64,000 nucleotides of DNA from Neopestalotiopsis rosae. Taxonomy: Eukaryota > Ascomycota > Sordariomycetes > Amphisphaeriales > Sporocadaceae. The notes below the pieces were generated by a model. The model was not told the DNA's origin. It saw only the letters and a list, made by a program, of their open reading frames with translations, and ran no database searches. The stretch covers positions 930,001 to 994,000 of the forward strand of contig JALGAS010000008.1 in NCBI GenBank assembly GCA_023078685.1, in the 5' to 3' direction. Both the position numbers and the translations under genes were made by a program. This document shows, piece after piece, positions 55,129-64,000 of the stretch (its first letter is position 1; every line of letters starts with the position of its first letter).

Positions 55129-57187
55129 GTTGTCTAAGACTATCTCGTTGTTGCTTCGCGATGGGCCAAAAGTCGTTTGCTTGTGGTGAGGGTGATTAGA
55201 GTATCGTCAGTCGCCAGTAGGTAGATAATAAGCGCTGACGTCAATTTCTAACCAAGCCCGGTACTAGCAATGAGCGGCGGCAAGTCGTAAATATATTCAG
55301 GATGTTCGCTTCAGGTCGAAAGGGCAATCGTCGCTGTCGTCGGTCGAGGTTGACGGATGATGTCGGGGAGGCCAGGCCGAAGTTCCAAAGGTTACCTAGT
55401 CGATAAGGTTGGGTTGCTTGCTGCTGAGCTATGGCTGCTTGCAGGTAGCAAGGTGAATCAGCTGCTGATGACGACTGTGGGTCTGGTATGGTCTGGGCGC
55501 ACTAGCCACGGTCGCCGGTCACGTGTTTTGACTCTTGAAACTCCCACCCAACGACAAGCTTCTTGTTGACTGCATACTGTGTAGTAGTACAAGTGCTGCC
55601 AAACATTCACAAGGACATTCTCTGATAGCTTTCAACACTTCCATGAACTATACCGGTTTCTCTTTTATCTTGCGCATATATTCGTCAAACATTGTATAAG
55701 GTGAGGTATCTAGCCAATGGCAACATAAAGCGGCAACGGATATACTGAAGCGAGAGAGCTGTGGGGCCTTTGCCCAGGTGTTAGTTGTTATATGATCGTC
55801 AGGATGACCGTTTGGAGAAAAAGCATCAAATCCTTAATAAGACCGGTCGAGACCCTAGTTCTCCTGTGTAAGACCAGTTACGCACAAATGCCTTGCTATA
55901 CTCAGAGTTATATAAGTACCGGTTCAGAGATCACTGTTCATTTGTTTATTGAATAATGAAAGAAGAAGAAGAAAAAAGGCCATAAGCGATACGTGGAAGA
56001 CAATTCAAACATATGGACGACGAAAATTTATATCATAAAATCGCAATTGTTGACCAAGAGACAAAAGGATTGCGCCTGGGTGAGCGAAGAAACTCTGGCA
56101 TTTCACGGTTTTCAATATTGGTAACCTGCCGATCAGTTTCACCAACAAAAAAGACCTAATATATATTACCGCCAGGACACCAGACTGGGCTCAGAGATCA
56201 TGCAGATGAATTGAATAAAGTTTTATTTGATTCAATTAAATAAGCCTAACCCAGCTATCTGTTTCCACTCTAGGTCTGAATGGAGGTGGAAAAGTGTGTC
56301 CTTAATTATCATTTACTATATTCAACCTGCCACTTCAAAAATATTGAACTGTTCAGTGAATAGTTCGACAACTTCTGAGTAAGCAGTCATGGTTTTCATA
56401 ACAGTGATTGATAGCAAAGCATTGAGCAATCCCGTAAACATACATTTAGTTGGCAAATAATGTGTATTACTTGGGGAGCCTGACGCTCTTAACACTGCGT
56501 GGAACCTCTTTACTGTGTTACTCTCCATCTGACAAAACCAGCAAATGCTTTGTCTGCCATCTCACATCCCGGCTCTCACGACTACATATGTACTGCCCTT
56601 GCAACGCCATCGTGTAAGGTAAAATCCCAATACTCCCCAAACGCCACTACAATGTGATCCATGACTCGTTCGCTCCGAAATCATTGCCTGGTAAATCCAT
56701 CACCCGGCATAGGATCATGGCTCGTCAAATCACATATCTTTTGGCCACTTCTGAACTGCCACCTTGACCCTAGCCACGCCGGGTCCAATAGTGAACCATC
56801 CTTGGCAAAGTCGCCTCTTCCATCGCAAAATACAGCGCATGCTAATCCAGAGAAAGATTGGCTGGATGGATGATCGCGGATGAACCAAGTATTAGTACAT
56901 GAACAGAAATGAATTTGCAGCTGCCGCTGCCGCCGCCTCTATGCGCTCAGAACTATGTTGTCCATGTGTGGGAGAGTCTCGCTCCCTTGTGGGCTGGATC
57001 GTCCGGCCAGGAATCAATATCATGGCTCCCGTGCTTGCGTCCAGCTGAATCGCGTCTAATGTGAATGAATCGGAAAAAAATTGACCCGGTCTGTAGAACG
57101 TTATAGATCACAAGTCTCGTTTCTCGGCTCAAATTCCGGGATCGGTCGTGCGAGTCGAAAATCTGAACGAGTGCTCTTGTTATAGCT
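55129..57187. other. Intergenic region, nothing recognised
   Basis: About 2.06 kb between the Vps68 start and the Knr4 stop. Only short open frames (for example plus 55357-55569), no motif and no repeat. It probably includes the Vps68 promoter. Confidence 0.45.
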
Positions 57188-58942
57188 TTAGATCTCGATG
57201 GTCTTCATGCCTTCATCAATATCGGTGTCATCGCTGTTAATCGATGCGACCTCGGCAGCCTTGGCGCTGGCCTTGCCCTTGCCGGTCGTACTGTCGCCAT
57301 TGGGGAGCTTGTTAGCTGGTGAAGACTTTGCATCAGAGCTCTGGCGCGGAGTGTCGACCTCAACGAGCTTGGCAGGGTCTTCGTCGATTTCGGCCAGTTG
57401 AGGCGCAACCAGGGCGCTTGTGGTAGTCTCTTCCGTTACCCTAGCCAAAGGGCTCGATTTGCTATATCCTGGGCGAATTGGGCTGGTGAGGGGTGAGGGG
57501 CTGCTGAGTCTTTGCAGAGTTCTACCGCGGACCTCTCCGTTGCCGTTGGCGTCAACTGGGCTTGCGTAGGGAGAGGCTGAGGGAGAGGCCGCTCCTCTGG
57601 GTCCCATCGATCTGCGCTTGGCAGCCTTCTTGGCTCCACGGCCATGCTTCTGGTCCATTCTCCATCGCAAGATATCAAAGTAGCCTGGCTCCACGCGGTT
57701 GGTGTTAAACTCGCGCAGTCTCAGCTCGTTTGAATCCTCATCAATGTACCATCTGCCGCTGTTCAAGTCGTCTGCAACAACTGCCATGAAATGGGCCCAG
57801 GATCGAGCGACCACATACTTGATGTCGTAGTCGCGACCAAAGAGAATGATTTGGCCCCATGTACCAGTCGGGCCAGGAGCCAAATCAACCGCGAGGTTGT
57901 TGCCACCCCAGTCTCTGACCAGGGGGATCCAAGCAGGGTGGGCATATACACGTTGGATTGCGCCTTGGGGAACTGAATCCTGCTTCGATAGCAAGTCATC
58001 CCTCCAGGTCGAGCTTTGACTACCAGCAGGAGAGCTTTGGGTTGACTTTGAAGACGATGCTTGGGCGCTGCCGCCAAATGCCTTGCTGGGGATTGCGGGA
58101 TTGACGACTTGAGTGCTCAACAAGAATTCCTGGTTGACCTTCATCCACTGATCTCTCTCCTGGACAATTTCCTCGCAATCCAGAAGCATGGAGCTGAAAA
58201 TGATACCGGTAGGTCTGCCTCCGCGCTCTTGGCCGTCGTGTACCATCAGTGAATCTCTAACATCCTGAGGCAATGAGCAGTCCAGTTGGTGCTCTAACTC
58301 GTTCAAGTCGTTGTTTGTGCAGCCCTCGCCCAGCTGGTCCCACAGTTCGGGGTAGTTGTCCTCGGCCCAGCTGTCTATCCGCTTCCAAGAATGAGAGATC
58401 GGAGGCGCAGGAGGACCATCGGCAAACGATTGCATGGGAATCTCCCCTGGGCTGTTGACGGTCTCGAAGCCGTCACCGTTCTCGCGTCTTGCATTGAGCG
58501 ACCTCATTCCCGGCGAGTAGGGACCGTTTCCAGGGCTCAGAGGCGATGGGGAGGGCATTCCGGCACCCAAATAGGACGTCGAAGTGTCAATTGCGGAGAG
58601 GCGGCCAGTTTCGTCACCGTAGGGAGATGAGACATCGGCGCGGGATTCGGCGGCGGTAGCGACAGAAGTGAGGGTAGATTGCCTGTTGAGCGGCATGTGA
58701 CCGCCAGTGCGATAGGGAGAATCATAGCTTGAGTCTGGCAAATTGTCAATGGACCGATGCAATCGAATCGGAATCCTGGTGTAGAGATCACTTACGGCGA
58801 TCGTAACTGGTCATAGTATGCCAGAACGAGCGAAAGGCCGATCCTATGGGGCTACATAACAGTACAGATCAGCAAATGCTACAGAGGCCCAATCATGTGG
58901 CTAGCAACAAGAGCCTCTCAGGTAAACTCACTTGGAAGCCAT
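57188..58942 (-). CDS. KNR4: Knr4/Smi1-type cell-wall assembly regulator
   Basis: Three exons (58942-58932, 58851-58796, 58734-57188) give 537 aa. The first exon has only 11 coding bases. The acceptor ending at 58852 was chosen because it alone puts AFRSFWHTMTSYDRH, typical of the family start, in frame; the third exon then continues YDSPYRTGGHMPL. The Smi1/Knr4 (SUKH-type) domain spans about residues 140-390: WKRIDSWAEDNYPELWDQL, DVRDSLMVHDGQERGG, GIIFSSMLLDCEEIVQERDQ, HPAWIPLVRDWGGNNLAVDL, and GQIILFGRDYDIKYVVARSW. The C-terminal 150 residues are Ser/Pro-rich and disordered. In yeast the protein scaffolds cell-wall integrity signalling and glucan/chitin synthesis. The gene is intact. Confidence 0.92.
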
Positions 58943-61900
58943 GGCGGGCAAAAAGGACCTGCGCTGTCAAATTAAAAGATGGTCTTGGTAGGAACGAATG
59001 TCTCCAGCGCAGTGCCGCCCTTGAGCGCGGGGGAAAAGCGGGTGTTTCGAGACGCTGTGGTCGCAGATAACGAGCGAACAAAGAAAAAAAGAACTGTCGA
59101 CCCTCGGTTTGGGGGGAAAAGATGACTGTCGTGGACAATCAAAGGTCGCCGTCGCTGAGTAGTGAAGGTAGAAGTTTTTCTTTGGTTGAAAGATTGAAGT
59201 TGGGAGCTGGAGACGCGTGCCGAAGACAGTAGTAGAAAGGGGTTGGCCGAAAACTAGTATGGGCAAAGGGAGTTTTGGCGGTTGCGTTGCAGGCGGGACG
59301 TCTGGGGCCAGAGGAGGTAGCTGGTACAACGGACAATTGTGATGCCCCTTGACTGTAGTCAAGACGTAGCAACGGTGTGAAGCTTTTGAAAGAGTCCGAT
59401 TCTTCTTTCTTCTTGACAGAAAGAACGGAAGATAGGTAGGTTTGATTTTCGTCTTCGGAACAAAAATCTTTAGCGATCGACGTTGCGTGTCTTTGTGTAT
59501 CTTTTCTCTTCTTTTTTTTCCGTCGTGCTAGGAGTGCTTGTACTTGTAAGAGGAAAAAAAATAGAGGGCCCCAATTCCTGTTACTAGGGGGAAACGCAGT
59601 GACGGACCGGCAATCAAAAGATTGTTGCAATGCTGCCCAGGGAAAAATGAATGAGACGGGTCGGCCGTCGGTAGTGGAGCAGGTTAACTGGTTTTAGGGG
59701 ATCTTGGGCGCTGCAGCGGGCAGGACGTGGCAGGCTAAAGCGAGCCTAGACGTTAAAGTGACGCGCAAAAGCCCAAGTTAGCGCTGGGTCAACTACCTAG
59801 CTTAGCTCTTTCATGTCCCGGCTAGCAGCTTGCTAGGTTCAGGCAATTGATGCTTTTTACTGGGCTTCTCCTGCATTCTTCCACTGCTTCTTTTCTCGTC
59901 GCCTTTTTTGGTTTCCCCACAGTCCCGGTTTCAACGCCGCACGTCCTCCAATGCTATCGGTCCAAAGGTACTCCAGGGGTAAGGTAGGTAGGTGACAGTA
60001 CCTACTACAGCCATTCGCTCATAATAGTCATCTCCGTACTAATACTGTGCACTATGCTTCGGGGGAGGCCAAAGACGGTACTTGATCAATGCAGTTTTGG
60101 CATTTCGTTCAGTAGACATGCTGAACACTATGCAAGATAGACTATCGAAGCTGCTTGCTCGAAGAAGGGGGTCTTTCATCACTCGAGCCTTACAAGGCAC
60201 TCGGCATGGCAGTTGAGGAAATGTGAAACGAATGCGCGCGACCTGATTGTACAATAAAAGTCGAGGGTGCCCGGCACCGGCTGTTTAGGTAGTGGGATTA
60301 GTGGTTGTCCTTGCCGCCATTCTACCTTGTTTTCATGCTTACCATCAACTTCGATGTTGTCTTTGTTTGTCTTTTCCCTTTCTCAGCTAGTTTGGAGGTT
60401 TACCTTTTGTGCAGTTTGTACGTAATTCAGAATCAAGATACACAACTTGAACTAGGGAAAACGAGCACAGCTTCTCTTGGAGATAGCAAGATGAACGGAA
60501 CACGGATGGGGTTTTGCTTTGAGTGGCCTCCTTCCCGATACATGCACATTGCTTACACAAGAAGAACCAACTCGGCTTTACTTGGGAATGGTTGACCGGG
60601 GGTGTCAAGACTCAAGAAGCTTCAAGAAGGGAAATAGAAATTCCCAAGATGGTTAATCAATACACAGGAATTGCGCCCATAGGTCAGGGGGAGGGGAGGG
60701 GAGGGGAATGAAAGTGGTTCAAGCAACAAAGGCCCGCGCTCTGGGTATCAATGGAGATAACCGAAGGCCAATGCTGCAACTGATGATTATAGTGGTGTAC
60801 TAGCAAACAAGGGCAAACAGCAGAAGATCCCACAGGCAATGCATAGTATATTAACAAGCAGTAGAAAGATCATATGTACGTGTATGTTACGTGAACACGG
60901 TTTTTGTTGGACGTAGTGTCATAATGTGTACAAGAAACTTGGAGGACAGACAGCACGCTGTAATCTCACTTGCATCTCTCTCCCATACCACACCTGCATT
61001 CGGGTGTGGCTTGCTGCATCTCACCTTGATAGCGAATCATTCAGCCTGTGAACGTATCAGCAACCAGTCCCTAGCTGCCATTCACTTACAGCCAAGAACA
61101 TCCTTGGGACGGTCCTGCATATGCAACAGTCAGTGCCATGCTTTTGTCGCCTCAAAAGAAACTTGAATTCACGTCAGATACTGCCGCGGATATAATGTAT
61201 GTAGGTTGGTACACATGTGCTTGCTGCTTGCTGCTTCCTGCTTGTTGATCATGCTCAATCAGATGACGCACTCAGCATAAACACACCACCATAACAGACT
61301 TTTATATTACGCCTGTGCTTGCGTAGAGTCCAACCCATACAAAAGCTTCGACTGTGTTTGTTTGCCCCAATGATGAATCATTCTGCATTTTGTACAAGAA
61401 CTTTGAAGAATGGTTGAAGCATATCGTTCAACGGGGAAGGATTTTCAAAAACAATCTTGGACATCTCATGCTTCTTGACGCCCCATGCAGACTGTGGCTT
61501 TGGCTGGGGGGACGGTTGTCAAGTGGTGGTTGCCTCCAAAATGCTCATGGAAGCTCTCTTCTCACCCCCTGGTCCCTGTCCCACACACGTCACTGCTCAT
61601 TCATCTCCACCTCTCATTTTCCGCATCCCCAGGCGGAATCCCCTCGAATTTCCAGCACGTCTTTTTAGCATCCAGGACACCTTTTCGCTCTGGCTGGGCC
61701 CCGAGGGCCCTCCAGATCCGTCCCCCTCGTCCCCCCTGCTTCTTCTAACCCCTTATCTCCATGGCGGCATGGTAACGATCCGTGGCCGATCTTCTCACTA
61801 ATCAGATACTCTCTGTTTACCCGCCCGCGCGCGCGCGAAGCAGAAGAGCGCGCGACCGCAAAAGGCGATCTCCAGGCGCTTGTTCTGGATATCGGCTCAT

Positions 61901-63919
61901 GCAAGAGACTGCATGTCCTCTAGAGTTATGCTTAACGCTGAACACGCAGCGAGGGAGAGAGCCTGCCAACGTATCAAGGCAATACACTACCATGACACCT
62001 GATGTTCAGCATGTCGCAACTGTTCAAGTCGTGGGAAGACTGACTGGACCCTAGGTACAGATCTCTGGATATCCCGTCCTGCAATCCTGCCATCATGCCA
62101 CAATGTCTCGCTTGTTTACGGTTCTGGATCCCCCTCCCTTCCTCCTTATTGGAATCCCTCCCAAGGCCCCATCAAGCCCATTTGGGCCCCCGTTTGCGGT
62201 TCCGCGAGAAACTGCAAGCCGAAAGTGTATTATAACGGCGCGCGCCGTTTTTGGTCTGGAACCAATCAGGAGGCCAGAGAACCATGGCTACAACCAGACA
62301 TTTGGTCCCCTTTTTTTACTTTCTTCTGCTTCTTTGTTACTCGATAATCCAGGAATGCCCGGTTCTAACCCACAACCATATATTGACCACAATGCATGGT
62401 TGGACATTTGTGACCCATGCTGAAGCTCAAGGGGATGCCAAAGGGTGCACAGAAAAGGATACGCGGATAAATGTGCCCCAATGACTACCGAGTTGTTGTT
62501 TCGTTACACCAGCACTTGTTTGATGATACATACTCCCTACATACCTTGGACATGTCGCCACTAGGTAGGGCAGAGTGCATTTGCTTGTTGACAAGCTGCA
62601 GACATTCGGCACTGACAGTAGCACGAACCAGAAAAGTAGAGCGGCGCTTGTACCTGACCCTAAAAATAAGGCAAAGCTTTTAATTCTTTGTTCAAACTAC
62701 GTATTTTCCTTTTTGTTCGCTTTCCATTCCCGCCATTCCCGTCGCGCCGCCAATTGAATAAAACCAAAAATCCTCCTGCTCCTCAATATTCCCCGCCCAC
62801 GCCGCGCCGCTGACTCCATGGCGGGAAGGGACATGGGGATCGATCGTACCTGGGAGCATGACGCCTCAAATCCATTGGCACTTTCTTTTCCATGCATCTA
62901 AGACCTGAAGAACATTCACACATTGCCACACAAACCACAGTAGCAGACAATCCGGTTGACGTGAGGAGATAGACCCTCCTATCACATGTCGACTATAGGT
63001 CAAGGCACATCTTGCCCAATTGGGGACTTTTCATACTAACTTGATACGTTTTGCCTCCCTCAAAGTAGGGGAACCAACACACACACACGCACACACACAA
63101 ACACATCTCGAAGAGAAGGATCAGCCGAATATGGCACTAAATGAGGCTCGTGAAGAAGCATGTGTTGACGTTTTGACATTCGTATAAAAATGAAACGCCC
63201 CATGTGATGTGTTTCTAAGAATAAGCCACGCCACATTCTGCCCGCAGATATATGCAAGTTTTGCCTATCCGTGATAAGGGGGCGAACTTTTTGAACACGA
63301 AGTTTTTGGTACGAGATGATCTGACCCTGCCAAGGAGGCCAATCACTACGGAAGCACAAACTCCCCAATAGAGGAGAGGTTGACAAGTCGGCTTCCAAGT
63401 GATTTTCCCACTTCCAGACTTGCCCCAGACGATCGGATCGGCCGCACAATGAAGGAAAAAGAAACAACAAACTTGGCCAGTCGCCGAATTTTTTGATAAA
63501 AATAAATCTCTCCATCCATGAGTCGCCCGCGAATACTGGCCGACGATCTTTCACGCTCCCCCGAAAAAAGAGAATCACCAATGAGGAGGACAACCCTGCC
63601 CAGGCGGATATGCAATGTCACCATGTCCCCCAAGTCTTATTTCTCGGTAGTTTGACCCCATATTTGGCTACTTTACTTAAGCTGGATGATTGTGGCGGAT
63701 CTTCTCTCAGATGCAGACCAATACGATCATACACGGATGCGTTATAGGGCGAATACCCCAATCGAGGCAACATTTTTGTCTCCTGACTGGAACGAGACCA
63801 GATAAAGCAAAAAATCATGCACAGCAACAATGGCTTATTGATGAATGTAGTCTCTACATTATTGTCTGGCTCTTCTTCTTTCGAACTCCCAGTCTTCCCG
63901 GCCACACGCTGCCGATCTT
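58943..63919. other. 5-kb gene-poor interval
   Basis: No convincing gene. The part next to Knr4 (to about 59650) is purine/pyrimidine-skewed and probably its 5' UTR and promoter. A (CG)n patch lies near 61820-61836, and a CA-rich run at about 63077-63105. Open frames such as minus 59139-59630 or 63060-63593 have no protein-like composition. A long-leader or non-coding transcript is possible but cannot be shown from sequence. Confidence 0.45.
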
Positions 63920-64000
63920 CTAGTTCTGCCACGCGTATTCGCTCAGAGCCAGATTCTTCTCGCCCATTTGCCTCTTCGCCGCCGCCGCGATACCGCGCTC
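63920..64000 (-). CDS. 3' end of an unidentified gene, cut by window edge
   Basis: The last 26 codons before a TAG at 63922-63920 read in one open frame to the right edge (GIAAAAKRQMGEKNLAL, ending SEYAWQN). The sharp rise in GC at 63920 and the Ala/Lys-rich helical composition suggest a real C-terminus. It is too short to name. Confidence 0.4.
   Translation of the reverse strand, partial: ERGIAAAAKRQMGEKNLALSEYAWQN

Noticed and set aside
58735..58795. N-terminus of Knr4 read directly through as HRSIDNLPD
   Set aside because: This stretch is an intron (GTAAGT...CCAG); splicing to upstream exons gives the expected family N-terminus.
59139..59630. 163-codon minus-strand open frame upstream of Knr4
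   Set aside because: Low-complexity Lys/Phe/Ser runs from purine-rich leader DNA; no homology signal.
63060..63593. 177-codon minus-strand open frame near the right end
   Set aside because: Composition is not protein-like and it includes translated CA repeat; no motif.

Overview
The window is nuclear DNA of a filamentous ascomycete, most likely a Sordariomycete. The evidence is short spliceosomal introns (about 45-110 nt, GTAAGT-like donors, CTAAC/TACTAAC branch sites), fungus-specific families (HET, DUF3433, DUF4267, Zn2Cys6 regulators, DUF7708-NACHT STAND proteins, Knr4/Smi1, Vps68) and widely spaced monocistronic genes. I could not fix the genus. Exon structures were built by hand from splice signals, reading-frame continuity and family motifs.

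Layout. 0-10 kb: a HET gene cut by the left edge (minus), an SMP-C2-C2 lipid-transfer-type gene (plus), a second HET gene (plus) and a GPI-anchored two-domain fasciclin protein (minus). 10-21 kb: a Zn2Cys6 regulator (minus), sulfite oxidase (plus), a five-exon divergent enolase (minus), a TIR-bounded MITE, then a condensation-type acyltransferase and an SDR (both minus). 22-32 kb: a large DUF3433 membrane protein, a sulfotransferase-like pseudogene with an in-frame amber codon, an uncharacterised membrane glycoprotein gene with a frameshifted 3' end, and an SDR pseudogene broken by a Fot1/pogo-type transposon whose truncated transposase reads in frame into the SDR C-terminus. 33-38 kb: a class I terpene synthase (five exons; the last short exon restores the RY motif), a HET pseudogene and a cytochrome P450 pseudogene. 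38-43 kb: gene-poor DNA with a possible solo LTR and a cluster of GGATCGT motifs, then an Old Yellow Enzyme gene.

43-51 kb: a DUF7708-NACHT-C2H2 STAND (NLR-like) protein, head-to-head with an intact 12-exon SNF2/RING ATPase. 51-64 kb looks more like conserved core genome: a DUF4267 protein, a Ser/Pro-rich protein with a conserved C-terminus, Vps68/UPF0220, Knr4/Smi1, a 5-kb gene-poor interval and the 3' end of an unidentified gene at the right edge.

Reading. The first 50 kb has accessory character: three HET loci (one dead), a STAND protein, DNA transposon remnants, and a terpene synthase beside a dead P450. That fits self/non-self recognition genes mixed with a partly decayed specialised-metabolism locus. 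Functional links between neighbours are inferences; no operon logic applies.
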